Shown one piece after another: positions 35,985 through 45,704 of a stretch of DNA of 64,000 bases. Position 1 is the first letter of the stretch. Each line of letters opens with the position of its first letter. Below the pieces are notes generated by a model. The model was not told the origin of the DNA and searched no databases. It worked only from the letters and a program-made list of their open reading frames with translations. The stretch spans positions 1 through 64,000 of the forward strand of contig NZ_JAMZMI010000009.1 in the NCBI RefSeq assembly GCF_024714475.1, given 5' to 3'. This DNA is from Marinoscillum sp. MHG1-6. GTDB lineage: Bacteria; Bacteroidota; Bacteroidia; Cytophagales; Cyclobacteriaceae. The position numbers and the translations under genes are program-made.

Positions 35985-37253
35985 CTATTCGAAAGACAGG
36001 TCTGCCAGGTAAAGCAGCGTGTTCTTGGTAAGTACTTTAATGTTATCGCTATTGCTTACATCGCCAACATACCAATCATATGTTCCACTTAGTGCAGTAA
36101 TCACTGCTCCTTTGGTTCCAGTGGCCGGCCACATGATCATTTGTCCCTCGTTCTCCCCACAATTAGTTATCAGGAAGCTTGCACCAGTCAAAGATTCAAA
36201 GCTCGCAGCTCTGTCTTCAATTGGATCGGCATCTCCATTTGGAGCCCATGGACCAAAGTCAAGGTTATACTGGTTAGATCTGTTCTTCTTCAAGGTACCT
36301 GACGCCAACATTTCGAAGAATGGAGATGGACATCCATCTGCCGCACCCACTGTTATGTTTTCAAAAAGTGGGCTTGTCTGCTCTCCAGACCACACAACTC
36401 CCCATGAAGCATCTGTGGCGCCATCATCCACTGTCAGACCTCCCCAAGAGTTGTTTGGAGCATAATCAGCTGAACTTACAACGCCTAATTCATCCACAAT
36501 TGAGCCGGCAAAATTGCCCAAAAAGATGCTGCCTCCTGCCTCATAATAAGTTTTCACTGCAGCGATAAAGTCAGTAGCTAATTGATCACAAGGTGTATCA
36601 AATCCGATACCTGCTTCACTGATGATACAGTGATTGGTGTTATTAGGAAACTGGGCTACTTCGCCGCCCCACCAGCCCCCATCGAACTGGATCCAGATAG
36701 CATGATATGCACTAAGATCCGCTCCTCCGGCAACAGCCTCGATGGAGAAATAAGCCAACTCCGTAGAAGGAGAAACCATGCCTTCAGCAAACCATGTTGC
36801 CGCGGCTTTATCATCTTCCAAAGTATAATCAGACCCCGCTAACGCATCCCATGCCGCAGTGGTATTCTCTGATGCAACTCCTATAAAAGCCAGTTTTCTG
36901 AGGTTTGCACTCGCTACAGTTACGACATACGCAGAAGTGATTTCTCCAGACTGGTCTGTTACCGTGAATGTAACAGGCTCTGTAAAGTCTACTTCCGAAC
37001 CTGAAGCAGGTGATACGGTTGCACCCTCAGAAACTACGATGGTTGGTTTAAGGGTTGTAACATCTATACCTGCCTCCAACTCTAATTCTATAGTTTTGGC
37101 GGATTCGTTGATCGATCCACTTTCTGAATCAATTGAAAAGCTTATGATTGAAGCCTCTCCGGGTTTGATGTCGTCACCGTCAGAACATGATGTAAAAGTA
37201 CATAGCACGACCGCAACAGCGACCATCAATAATCGATGCATTCTCATTTTCAT
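35985..37253 (-). CDS. DUF4960 surface glycan-binding lipoprotein of the fructan locus
   Basis: This 422-residue lipoprotein (lipobox FTSC, Cys23) has a short Ig-like N-terminal domain (about 33-120, SEGATVSPASGSEVDFTEPVTF, quoted in part) and a C-terminal DUF4960-type domain (about 128-422) rich in Trp/Gly (WIQFDGGWWGG, SWGGLTVDDGATDASWGVVW). It sits straight after SusD, where the Bacteroides levan locus carries BT1761, a surface levan-binding protein with the same domain. It should bind fructan outside the cell and hand it to SusCD. It has no enzymatic motif that I can see. Confidence 0.8.
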   Translation of the reverse strand: MKMRMHRLLMVAVAVVLCTFTSCSDGDDIKPGEASIISFSIDSESGSINESAKTIELELEAGIDVTTLKPTIVVSEGATVSPASGSEVDFTEPVTFTVTDQSGEITSAYVVTVASANLRKLAFIGVASENTTAAWDALAGSDYTLEDDKAAATWFAEGMVSPSTELAYFSIEAVAGGADLSAYHAIWIQFDGGWWGGEVAQFPNNTNHCIISEAGIGFDTPCDQLATDFIAAVKTYYEAGGSIFLGNFAGSIVDELGVVSSADYAPNNSWGGLTVDDGATDASWGVVWSGEQTSPLFENITVGAADGCPSPFFEMLASGTLKKNRSNQYNLDFGPWAPNGDADPIEDRAASFESLTGASFLITNCGENEGQMIMWPATGTKGAVITALSGTYDWYVGDVSNSDNIKVLTKNTLLYLADLSFE

Positions 37254-37287
37254 TGTTTTACATTTTTAGGTTTAGTAAATCGTTTAA

Positions 37288-39030
37288 TTAGTTATATCCA
37301 TTGTTTTGCTGGTATCTTCCGTTGCTTAAGTTTATCTGCTGTTGTGGGATAGGAAGGTATTCATGTTTTCCTTTCACAAAGCCCGCAGTACTGAGGTATT
37401 CTCGCTTGTTTTTCTCCATCTGGAAGTATTCACCTAAAGTTTCCGAAGCGACTCCCCATCGGACCAGATCAAAGAACCGATGGCCTTCCATTGACAGCTC
37501 CAATCGCCTCTCCCAGCGAAGAGCCTGGCGCGCATACTCCTGCGTCCAACCGGTTGAAGTGTAAGGCTCAATGCTATAGTCGGACAGGTCATTACCGAGA
37601 TTATCCACAAGTAAGGTGGTACTGCTCTTCGCCCTGTTCCGGATATCATTGATAATTGGTAATGCCTCATTCTGTCTACCCAGTTCAATCAGGGCCTCGG
37701 CTTTCCAAAGCAACACATCAGCATAGCGCATCAGGATGGTATTCTTGGAACTGGACATAAATGGAGGAAGCCTTTCAAAACAATCACAGTTAGGGGAAAC
37801 ATTTTCCTTTAGCGATGAATAAGGTCCATAAATACCCGGTTGTCTTGCCCAGTCCGCCTCTGTGTAAATAATGGATGTTTCATATTTCCATGGTTTGCCG
37901 GGCTGAGCTACTGTATGATCCAGCCTCGGGTCTACAGTATTAGTACCCAGGTCCAAATCGGCATCATTATAGGTATCAAATAAAGGCAATCCGTTTACAT
38001 CTGTTTTGTAGGCATTGACAAGGTTTTGACTTGGAATATGGAACCAGCAACAGCCAAACTCAAGGCTCATCGGGCTATTTAGCATAGCGCTATAATCTAT
38101 ATTACCCGTATTGGTGCCATCATCATGTGACCGTTGAATGGCCCAGACAGACTCAGGACCGTTTTCGTTCTCCCACAAAAACGGATCAGCAAAATCCCCT
38201 TCCAAACCAAATTTTCCTGAAGCGATCACTTCATCTACCAGGGTGACCACCTGCTCCAGAAGTGGCTGGTTAATATTCACCACTTCATGGGTTTCATTTT
38301 GCTCATAGGCCTGATAAAGAAGCACTTTAGCCAGGTAAGCTTTAGCAGTAAACTTATTTGGTCTTCCTACTTCAGATTGTGACGCTGGCAGATTGTCTGC
38401 TGCAAAAGCCAAATCCGCTGCAATCTTACCCCAAAGCTGATCGCTTGTAAATTCTGTATTTGAAATAACCTCGATATCCGCTGCAGAGGCATTCTCATCA
38501 ATCCAGGGGATTTGCTTATAAAGTATCTTCAGATCAAAATAGTAATGCGCTCTCAAAAACCTCATTTCAGCAGTACGTTCGGTTTTCCTGGCATATTCAC
38601 CATCCTCCATTTCATTGAGCCTCGCCAGGGCATTGTTGGTTCTTGAAATACTGGTGTAGAGTCGCTCCCACTTTTTATTGTTCAAATCACCCAATGCCGA
38701 TGGTGCATAGGCACTCATATCAGGCTGAATGGTAGAAAAGACTTCCATGGCATGATAGATCGCTATGTCAGCCGGACCATCACCGCCCTTATAGGCGTCT
38801 CCTCCTCTTAGATCACCCCAGGGCCACAACATATTGGGCACAGAGTAATGGTCATTCCCAAGCATAGCGTATGCGGAAATGATCAGTCCATCAATATTTT
38901 CAGGAGAATTCAGCTCTTCGTCTGAAATCGTTCCCTGAGGCGAAACCTCCAGGAAGTCACTACATGAATTGATCATGAAGGCTCCTGTCAATAGAATAAA
39001 TAAATGTCTTAGCTTTTTCATTTTCTTCAT
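37288..39030 (-). CDS. SusD-like lipoprotein, fructan locus B
   Basis: This 580-residue SusD/RagB-family protein has lipobox INSC (Cys23), then DFLEVSPQGTISDEELNSPEN. The helical scaffold (TAEMRFLRAHYYFDLKILY, quoted in part) and the C-terminal family motif (RRLELSMEGHRFFDLVRWG, YLPIPQQQINLS) are present. It forms the binding lid on the SusC pore 9 bp upstream in the same operon and captures fructo-oligosaccharides. A Trp-rich insert (ESVWAIQRSHDDGTNTG, FGCCWFHIPSQNL) may take part in ligand binding. It is followed within 35 bp by the DUF4960 lipoprotein gene. Confidence 0.93.
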   Translation of the reverse strand: MKKMKKLRHLFILLTGAFMINSCSDFLEVSPQGTISDEELNSPENIDGLIISAYAMLGNDHYSVPNMLWPWGDLRGGDAYKGGDGPADIAIYHAMEVFSTIQPDMSAYAPSALGDLNNKKWERLYTSISRTNNALARLNEMEDGEYARKTERTAEMRFLRAHYYFDLKILYKQIPWIDENASAADIEVISNTEFTSDQLWGKIAADLAFAADNLPASQSEVGRPNKFTAKAYLAKVLLYQAYEQNETHEVVNINQPLLEQVVTLVDEVIASGKFGLEGDFADPFLWENENGPESVWAIQRSHDDGTNTGNIDYSAMLNSPMSLEFGCCWFHIPSQNLVNAYKTDVNGLPLFDTYNDADLDLGTNTVDPRLDHTVAQPGKPWKYETSIIYTEADWARQPGIYGPYSSLKENVSPNCDCFERLPPFMSSSKNTILMRYADVLLWKAEALIELGRQNEALPIINDIRNRAKSSTTLLVDNLGNDLSDYSIEPYTSTGWTQEYARQALRWERRLELSMEGHRFFDLVRWGVASETLGEYFQMEKNKREYLSTAGFVKGKHEYLPIPQQQINLSNGRYQQNNGYN

Positions 39031-39039
39031 GTTGTTTGT

Positions 39040-42000
39040 TTAGAAACCGACACTGATCCCCGTGGTGTAGATCGCCGGTATAGGGAATGCATAGTTTGGA
39101 TTCTCCGGATCCGGAGCTGTGAATTCCTTGTTTTTGAATGTCAAAAGGTTTTGTCCCTGAATGTATACCCTCAGGCTACGCATACCTATCCTTTCAAGTG
39201 CCGGGGTTCCGAGTGTGTATCCGATCTGAACATTTCTCAACTTGAGATAGGAAGCATTTTCAATAAAGTAGGTAGAAACACGTCCCTCGTTATTTGAATC
39301 CACTGCCGTAAGCCTTGGGATATCAGATCCTGTATTTGTTGGTGACCATGCATCAAGGGTTCTGCTGCCCCAGTTAGTTCCCGGCCAAAGGGAGGCAAAG
39401 TCGGTGTAGGTTTTGTATGAATTGTAATAGTCAATACCGCTTACACCCTGTACAAATACGGTAAAATTGAATCTCTTGTAATTGGCGTTCAGATTCAAAC
39501 CATAGGAAAGTGACGGATCAGATGTACCAATAAAAGTCTGGTCATTGTTATCAATCACACCATCTCCATTCAGGTCTTTATACCTGATTCGCCCTACTCC
39601 TTTTCCTGGTTGAGTAACATGCGCATCTACTTCTTCCTGATTTTGAAAAAGCCCGTCTGTTACATAACCATACATCGAGTTGACAGAACGGCCAATCAGA
39701 TTCACCCCCAGCAACTCTGTTTTGGCATCATTCGGAACCGCCCCACTCAAAGGAGTTCTTACAAACAGTTCCTCCGGCATACTCACCACCTCATTTTTCA
39801 GCGTGGCTATATTTCCCGTAATATCGAAGGATACAGGACCAATTTCATCCTCATAAGTAAGCGCTGCCTCAATACCACTGTTCTTGATTGTTCCGCCATT
39901 CACAAACTGTCCGCCAGCCTCACCTACTGCCGCAATCAATGTTCTGAAATACAGGATGTCACTGGTTTTCTTTTCAAAGTAATCCACTGACCCTGAAAAC
40001 TTTGAGAACAAGAAATCAACACCAAAGTCAACCTGGGTAGTTGTTTCCCATTTCAAATCATCGTTGGCTTGCTGACTGGCGATGTATCCTGATGGTAGTT
40101 CTCCGATATCCTGACCTGCGATATCGTAGGCCGTACCCAGGCTTGGTCGGTATTCGGGCGGATTAGGGTTATCCCAAATTGCATCCTCCTTACCATAAAC
40201 GGGTCTGTAAATGTTATAAACCGCCAGTGGGTCTATCTCCTGATTACCATTTTGCCCCCAGCTTGCTCGTAATTTCAAGTCAAAATCCGAGGCAACGAGA
40301 TTTTTCAAAAATGGCTCTTCACTAATTCTCCAGCCTATAGAGGCAGCTGGGAAGTTTCCATAACGATTGTTCCTTCCGAACCTGGACGAGCCATCCCTTC
40401 TCAAGGTAAATGAAGCCAGATACCTGTCATTGAAAGCATAATTCACTTTTCCGAAGAATGACATTAGCGCCCATTGCGTACCGCCACCTGCATTTAGCTG
40501 ATTAGCAGAACCAGAACTTAGATACGCATAATTCGGATCCTCGCTAATAAATCCCTCTCTTGAGGCATTGTACCATTCGCTGGCATATCGAATTTGCTCA
40601 GCACCGGCAAGGAAATTGAGTCGATGCTTTTCCAGCTCCAGATCGTAGGTAGCAGTATTGGACCAAATCCAATTGCCTCCTAAACTTGATTGGCTTGACA
40701 CTTGATTGTCCGGCTCAGAAAGGAATCCCGAAACATACTTTTTCCGAATAGCTCTGAGATAAAACAAGCTATAATCAACAGCAAAGTTTGTTTTGAAAGT
40801 AAGGTTTTTAAGGGGATTTAATGCGATATAGGCGTTTCCAAAAGGACGAATGTATTTATACCTGTTTTGTTTGTTGTCCTCAATTAAACGTACCGGATTT
40901 TGACGATCAGTCATACCCGAAACCGGACCACCCCATCCCCCATCGATGGTATGCACAGGCACAATGGGATGCTGAACCAAAGACGTAAATAATATATCCC
41001 CGGCATTAATTTGAGTTTCTTCCTGAAGAGAAATCTGGAAGTTCTCTCCAATGGTCACCAGCCCATCTCTGAAGCTATAATCACTATTAACCCTTACATT
41101 GATTCGCTCAAAATTCGTTTCCTTGACAATGCCATCATGGTCATAATAACCCAGCGAAAAGAGCACATTACCATTCTTTCCTCCATTCGATACATTCAGG
41201 TTGTAGGACTGCAACAGAGAAGTCTGAGAAATTTCATCAAACCACCTGGTATCCGAAGGGTACATGGTTTGCGCAGCATCCAGATATTCGTAGGTACCTA
41301 CTGAGCCCAATATCGGGTTATTCAGGTCCCCATTCCACGTATAATCATAGATCGGGCTAACGGGATTAAGACCGGCATTTACGGCAGCCTGCCAATAAAC
41401 CTTTCCTCTTTCCGCAGTATTTAATGGATCCATCTTGGTCGTGTATTGTTGCAGCGACCAGTTAGCATCCAGGTTGATTTTCACACCCTGATCTTTTCCT
41501 CTTTTTGTCGTAATGATGATCACCCCATTGGCGGACCTCGACCCATAAATACTTGCCGACGCAGCATCTTTCAGCACCTGGACTGACTCAATGTCGGCCG
41601 GGTTGATTTCATGCATTCCGGCTTTGGTTGGAACCCCGTCGATTACATAAAGCGGATCATTGTTATTGAGTGTACCGGTACCTCTGATTCGGACCGTAGC
41701 TCCGGAGCCGGGCGATCCATCGGTTGTGATAGATACACCCGGCACCCGACCTTGTATGTTTTTCATAATGTTACCGGCTGGAAGGTCCTCAATTTCTTCC
41801 AGGTCAACCACAGCTACTGCTCCGGTTAGATCCTTCTTGCGCTCAGCTGTATAGCCAACTACCACCACTTCAGAAAGAGACATCACATCGGGGTTGAGCA
41901 AAACATCAAACGAAGTGCGTCCTGCAGTATTCATCTCCAAAAACTGGTATCCCACAAAAGAGACCACGAGTACACCGTCTGTATCAATGTCTAACCGGAA

Positions 42001-42180
42001 CTGCCCTTCAATATCCGTAATCGTTCCTTCGGTGGTTCCTTTCAGGGCAATGGTAGCTCCAGGTAAAAGCTCACCCGTATCAGAGTCCCTCACCACTCCC
42101 TGAATGGTTCTGGATTGTCCATACACCAGGGCCGGCAACAGACATAAGGCACATAAGATTTTTCGAAAATTCATTATCAT
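39040..42180 (-). CDS. SusC-like TonB-dependent transporter, fructan locus B
   Basis: This is a 1046-residue outer-membrane transporter. A signal peptide (about 1-21, ending VYGQ) is followed by the carboxypeptidase-regulatory-like domain (about 25-105, GVVRDSDTGELLPGATIALKG), the SusC signature VVVGYTAERKKDLTGAVA, a plug (about 120-225, ASIYGSRSANGVIIITTKRG) and the beta-barrel ending in ITTGISVGF-like residues (YTTGISVGF). Unlike the SusC of locus A it has no STN domain, which fits control by the hybrid sensor instead of an ECF sigma factor. It imports fructo-oligosaccharides together with the SusD partner. Confidence 0.94.
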   Translation of the reverse strand: MIMNFRKILCALCLLPALVYGQSRTIQGVVRDSDTGELLPGATIALKGTTEGTITDIEGQFRLDIDTDGVLVVSFVGYQFLEMNTAGRTSFDVLLNPDVMSLSEVVVVGYTAERKKDLTGAVAVVDLEEIEDLPAGNIMKNIQGRVPGVSITTDGSPGSGATVRIRGTGTLNNNDPLYVIDGVPTKAGMHEINPADIESVQVLKDAASASIYGSRSANGVIIITTKRGKDQGVKINLDANWSLQQYTTKMDPLNTAERGKVYWQAAVNAGLNPVSPIYDYTWNGDLNNPILGSVGTYEYLDAAQTMYPSDTRWFDEISQTSLLQSYNLNVSNGGKNGNVLFSLGYYDHDGIVKETNFERINVRVNSDYSFRDGLVTIGENFQISLQEETQINAGDILFTSLVQHPIVPVHTIDGGWGGPVSGMTDRQNPVRLIEDNKQNRYKYIRPFGNAYIALNPLKNLTFKTNFAVDYSLFYLRAIRKKYVSGFLSEPDNQVSSQSSLGGNWIWSNTATYDLELEKHRLNFLAGAEQIRYASEWYNASREGFISEDPNYAYLSSGSANQLNAGGGTQWALMSFFGKVNYAFNDRYLASFTLRRDGSSRFGRNNRYGNFPAASIGWRISEEPFLKNLVASDFDLKLRASWGQNGNQEIDPLAVYNIYRPVYGKEDAIWDNPNPPEYRPSLGTAYDIAGQDIGELPSGYIASQQANDDLKWETTTQVDFGVDFLFSKFSGSVDYFEKKTSDILYFRTLIAAVGEAGGQFVNGGTIKNSGIEAALTYEDEIGPVSFDITGNIATLKNEVVSMPEELFVRTPLSGAVPNDAKTELLGVNLIGRSVNSMYGYVTDGLFQNQEEVDAHVTQPGKGVGRIRYKDLNGDGVIDNNDQTFIGTSDPSLSYGLNLNANYKRFNFTVFVQGVSGIDYYNSYKTYTDFASLWPGTNWGSRTLDAWSPTNTGSDIPRLTAVDSNNEGRVSTYFIENASYLKLRNVQIGYTLGTPALERIGMRSLRVYIQGQNLLTFKNKEFTAPDPENPNYAFPIPAIYTTGISVGF

Positions 42181-42202
42181 TATCGTAGTTGTTTATTCAT
42201 GC

Positions 42203-43534
42203 TTATTTGGTTACTCTAATAAGGTTGGCATCCATCTCCTCCAGGGAGATTCCTCTGGTCTCCGGCATCCATTTCCACACGAATACCAGCTGACCCATCA
42301 TCATCACTGAAAAGATCAGGAACGTGTTTCCTCCACCAAGGCTTTGTGCTATACCCGGAAAAATGAAGGCTATAATGGCGGCCATCAACCAGTGAGTGAA
42401 GCTGCCAAGCGCCTGACCATTTGCACGGACGGAATTGGGGAAGATTTCAGATATAAAAACCCAGATCACAGCGCCTTGCGAAAAGGCAAAAAAGGCGATA
42501 TAGACAAAAAAGAATATTGGAAGGTTGTCAAAGGTATTGGCATAAAATGCTCCTGAGACCATTCCTAATGTTGCGATCAGACCAAAGGAGCCAATGAACA
42601 TAAGGAACTTCCTTCCAAACCTGTCTATAAAATTCATGGCTAAAAGAGTTGCCAGGAAGTTGACTGCGCCAATCCCCAAGGTGGAAAGCAACGCCGAATT
42701 CTGACCGAGTCCTGCCATTTCAAAGATCCTCGGCGCATAATAAATGATCGCATTTATGCCGGAGAGCTGGTTAAACATCGCAAAGGCGATGACCAGTGCC
42801 ATTTGAAACTTGTACTTTGGCTGAAACAGGTTGGAAGAGGCTCCACCCTTTTCAGATTCACGAGATGAGAGAATAGAGATTATTTCCTTCTCCACGACTT
42901 CCCCTGGTCGAATAAAATGCAGGATGTCTCTGGCTTCATCGATTTGATCCTTCTGAACGATCAACCATCTCGGGCTCTTAGGGATAAACAATACCGCGAT
43001 CAGAAATACAAGTGCCGGGAATGCTTCCACGCCCAGCATCCATCGCCAGGCCATCTCGCCGGAACCAGCAAGTACATAATTGGATAGGTAGGCAATGAGT
43101 ATGCCTAGCACGATGTTGAATTGAAACAGAGCGACTAACCGACCCCTGGAATGAGCGGGTGCAATTTCAGATATATACAATGGCGCTGTTACAGACGAGA
43201 TCCCAACACCTATGCCACCCATAAATCGGAAAACTAAAAAGAGGTACCAATCTGTCGCAAGTGCGGAGCCCACAGCTGAGATCCAATAGAGCACACCGAT
43301 CCAGAAAAGGGTGTATTTCCTTCCTATCCTATCTGATGGTATCCCTCCTATCAACGCGCCCAACACGGTACCTATCAACGCAATGGATACCGTCAGTCCA
43401 TGCTGATATACATTTAATTGCCATACTTGTTCTATGGCCTGTTCAGCTCCGGAGATTACCGCTGTATCAAAGCCAAACAGAAAGCCTCCAAGGGCCACCA
43501 CTATTGAGTAAAATAATATCCTCAATCCGTTCAT
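42203..43534 (-). CDS. MFS sugar porter, probable fructose transporter
   Basis: This 443-residue inner-membrane protein with 12 helices belongs to the sugar-porter family: FGFDTAVISGA in helix 1, SDRIGRKYT and DRFGRKF (the repeated G-R-R/K loops), PKSPRWLI after helix 6, QLSGINAIIYYAP in helix 7 and PETRG at the C-terminus. It would carry released fructose from periplasm to cytoplasm, as BT1758 does in the Bacteroides levan locus. It is the first gene of the operon, 22 bp ahead of SusC. The regulator's target site is therefore expected in the 368 bp upstream. Confidence 0.9.
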   Translation of the reverse strand: MNGLRILFYSIVVALGGFLFGFDTAVISGAEQAIEQVWQLNVYQHGLTVSIALIGTVLGALIGGIPSDRIGRKYTLFWIGVLYWISAVGSALATDWYLFLVFRFMGGIGVGISSVTAPLYISEIAPAHSRGRLVALFQFNIVLGILIAYLSNYVLAGSGEMAWRWMLGVEAFPALVFLIAVLFIPKSPRWLIVQKDQIDEARDILHFIRPGEVVEKEIISILSSRESEKGGASSNLFQPKYKFQMALVIAFAMFNQLSGINAIIYYAPRIFEMAGLGQNSALLSTLGIGAVNFLATLLAMNFIDRFGRKFLMFIGSFGLIATLGMVSGAFYANTFDNLPIFFFVYIAFFAFSQGAVIWVFISEIFPNSVRANGQALGSFTHWLMAAIIAFIFPGIAQSLGGGNTFLIFSVMMMGQLVFVWKWMPETRGISLEEMDANLIRVTK

Positions 43535-43728
43535 ATCATTCGATCATTTTTGGGTGAAAGATTCGTCAGCAAGATATCTGAGCTCCTGACCGAATGATGT
43601 TAGTATTGTTTCTATAAATTATGTTTTTACCAAAATTGGATTGCTTTTTATAAAATAATGATATCTCAACGCGTCAATTAAGGCTTTTTATTGACTAATT
43701 CATATTCATCTAAATATAGATATCGTAT

Positions 43729-43744
43729 CAAAATGTGAATTTTG
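43729..43744. promoter_or_regulatory. Inverted repeat upstream of the fructan operon
   Basis: CAAAAT-GTGA-ATTTTG is a perfect 6-bp inverted repeat flanked on both sides by TAT and CG, about 195 bp before the sugar-porter start. The gap 43535-43902 otherwise holds AT-rich DNA with no gene. It is a candidate binding site for the AraC domain of the hybrid sensor, by position only. Confidence 0.3.
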
Positions 43745-43902
43745 TATCGAAAACCCATAGGAGGACGAGTTTATAAATAAATGTCAGGCCGGAAATCCCC
43801 CAGGCAAGGGAGCTTATGATTAAGCTAATAAGGAATAAACCGGGGAAAACAACTCATAAAGCACCGTGATAGATGCTTCATGAGTCTGAATGTCAGCGCT
43901 AA

Positions 43903-44466
43903 TTAAGTTCCAAAACTCTGCTGTAACTTTTGACTCAGTTGCCATCCTAATCTAAAAGGGAACAACACCGCCTTGCCAAGCCCTTTGGAAACACGGCCCG
44001 GTTCATATGGCGGGAAATCAAACCTCAAAATGAACTCAGGGGATTCCTCGCCTGTGATGTAAAACCCGCCATCCACTTCGAAATCAAGGAAGTTAACATC
44101 CGACATATCCCGCTGCTCTCTTTTGCAGGTAGTGAAATAGCTGTCCTCTCCGGCTATATAGAACCGCAGGGTTTTGTATTTTCCCTGCTCCAATTTGACG
44201 ATATTCCTTGATCGCAAAAATGAACCGCAGGATAAACTGGTAAAATCAACTGCCTTCTGACCTGGAAAGTCATGTACCGTAATTTCATCGCCAGGTTCGT
44301 TAATGGCTGAAAATTCTAACAGATTCAGATGCATAGAGGTAATACTATGTTCTTTTGCATATGTACTGGTAAGTATTAACTCCTTGATCGTTCTTCCGTT
44401 GGAGTCCCACTGATACGCTCCCAGCGTACCCGGACTCATTAAACTTGTTAAACTTAAATTTTTCAT
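43903..44466 (-). CDS. Hypothetical protein with beta-rich fold
   Basis: The product is about 187 residues from Met 44466 (MKNLSLTSLMSPGTLGAYQW). Nineteen further residues up to 44523 are in frame but read like non-coding sequence. No family is recognised. It lacks a signal peptide and membrane helices. The middle is rich in beta-type residues (KTLRFYIAGEDSYFTTC, NFLDFEVDGGFYITGE) and the end holds an amphipathic helix (FPFRLGWQLSQKLQQSF). The MFS operon starts 368 bp away on the same strand. In the 519 bp on the other side (44467-44985) I see only the toxin-antitoxin promoter. The function is unknown. Confidence 0.55.
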   Translation of the reverse strand: MKNLSLTSLMSPGTLGAYQWDSNGRTIKELILTSTYAKEHSITSMHLNLLEFSAINEPGDEITVHDFPGQKAVDFTSLSCGSFLRSRNIVKLEQGKYKTLRFYIAGEDSYFTTCKREQRDMSDVNFLDFEVDGGFYITGEESPEFILRFDFPPYEPGRVSKGLGKAVLFPFRLGWQLSQKLQQSFGT

Positions 44467-44949
44467 AGTGTTTGAAGAATTTGGGTAATACAAAGTACGA
44501 GCATCAGAATGAAATGTTTTCAATGAAATAACAAAATGATTGATTAATCATCAATAAATGAGATAATTATTTAAAATAATCATATCAAAACATCAATTTC
44601 ATTAGAATAACGACCGTAGAATTATCAAATTTCCATCGATGGCGGGTCTCAATTGCTCAGATTGAAAAGTTTGACCACACTCCGCCATTATTTTCTGGAT
44701 CAGTGCAAGTTCAGTGATCCTTTGTGGCAGAATCCATGAAATTGGGGATATAGGTTAACTTGACTGCTCCTCCTCAGAATGACATTGATAGACTCTGAGA
44801 AGCTGGATGTATCTTCCCTCCTTTGTCCTAATTGTAGAAAACGGTTAAATTCGGAATGGCTAAATTATAAGGCATATTATTATACGCATAACTTGAAATA
44901 CAAGGCGGATGTAGTGCACTATACTCGGTTGTTATGTGGAATTTAAACA

Positions 44950-44981
44950 CTTGCCATTTATACCAATATTTGGTACTTTTG
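44950..44981 (+). promoter_or_regulatory. parDE promoter and overlapping operator
   Basis: TACTTTTG at 44974-44981 is a perfect Bacteroidota -7 element (TAnnTTTG), with TTG at 44951-44953 in the -33 position. The palindrome TACCAA-TAT-TTGGTA (44961-44975) fills the spacer and touches the -7 element, the place for ParD autorepression. The start codon at 44986 lies only 4 bp after the -7 element, so the mRNA is probably leaderless. Confidence 0.55.
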
Positions 44982-44985
44982 AAGA

Positions 44986-45234
44986 ATGAGCAAGAACACA
45001 TCTATTTCACTCGGGAACTATTTCGACAATTTTATTAAACATAGCATTTCAGAAGGTCGATTCAAGAACGCCAGCGAAGTTATTCGAGCCGGATTAAGGC
45101 TCTTGGAAGAAGAAGAGAATAAGGTTCTTTCACTTAAAAAGGCCATTCAAGACGGAATCGACAGTGGAATTGCAGAAGATTTTGACCCTTCAACACATTT
45201 GCAACAACTGAAGGCATCAAGAACTAATGGGTAA
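44986..45234 (+). CDS. parD: ParD-family antitoxin
   Basis: This 82-residue antitoxin has an N-terminal ribbon-helix-helix DNA-binding domain (NTSISLGNYFDNFIKHSISEGRF, quoted in part, then NASEVIRAGLRLLEEEE) typical of ParD. The C-terminal 30 residues (IDSGIAEDFDPSTHLQQL) would be the flexible toxin-binding part. It represses its own promoter through the palindrome just upstream and neutralises the ParE toxin whose gene overlaps its 3' end by 8 bp. The pair may stabilise the nearby array-bearing region, or be a simple addiction module. Confidence 0.85.
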   Translation: MSKNTSISLGNYFDNFIKHSISEGRFKNASEVIRAGLRLLEEEENKVLSLKKAIQDGIDSGIAEDFDPSTHLQQLKASRTNG

Positions 45235-45523
45235 GTATCGGTTAATTAACCTTGCAGTTCAGGATTTGTCAGATATTTGGAACTATACATATGATCGATG
45301 GTCTGAACGGCAGGCAGATAACAACCACGAACTACTCACTAGCACATTTAATTCCATTGCAACGAACCAACAACAAGAACGAAATTACGAGGGAATAAGG
45401 AGAGATCTATTTGGAATTAAGGTGAACCAGCATATTGTATTTTATCGCATAATTTCAAATGAACTTGTTGAGATAACCAGAATTCTACATGAACGAATGG
45501 ACCTGAAGAATCGACTAAAATAA
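45227..45523 (+). CDS. parE: ParE-family toxin
   Basis: This 98-residue RelE/ParE-superfamily toxin contains YRLINLAVQDLSDIWNYTYD at the N-terminus and the core strands GIRRDLFGIKVNQHIVFYRI, ending with VEITRILHERMDLKNRL, which are the usual ParE landmarks. ParE toxins poison DNA gyrase. Its start codon lies inside the antitoxin gene (8-bp overlap), which couples their translation. Length and motifs are intact, so the module is probably active. Confidence 0.85.
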   Translation: MGKYRLINLAVQDLSDIWNYTYDRWSERQADNNHELLTSTFNSIATNQQQERNYEGIRRDLFGIKVNQHIVFYRIISNELVEITRILHERMDLKNRLK

Positions 45524-45629
45524 ATCCACATAATCGAGTAGACAGCCGTGAGGCAAAAGACCTACGGTGCACCCCTAATCCCTATTGGCGCAAGTGTCCA
45601 CTTGTGACAGTTATTTACTCACCAGCCAT

Positions 45630-45648
45630 CCTGAGTTGCAAACTCAGG
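45630..45648. repeat. CTGAGTT hairpin before the second 21-bp array
   Basis: CCTGAGTT-GCA-AACTCAGG forms an 8-bp stem with a 3-nt loop, followed by ACAGC. It is a close copy of the hairpin at 6038-6054 and likewise stands before a 21-bp-phased array on the same strand. It is about 107 bp after the ParE stop and has no T-run. Confidence 0.6.
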
Positions 45649-45704
45649 ACAGCTTATGATAATTGCGATTTGGTGCGAAAGCAACGGGGAGGAACGTCTT
45701 TTCC

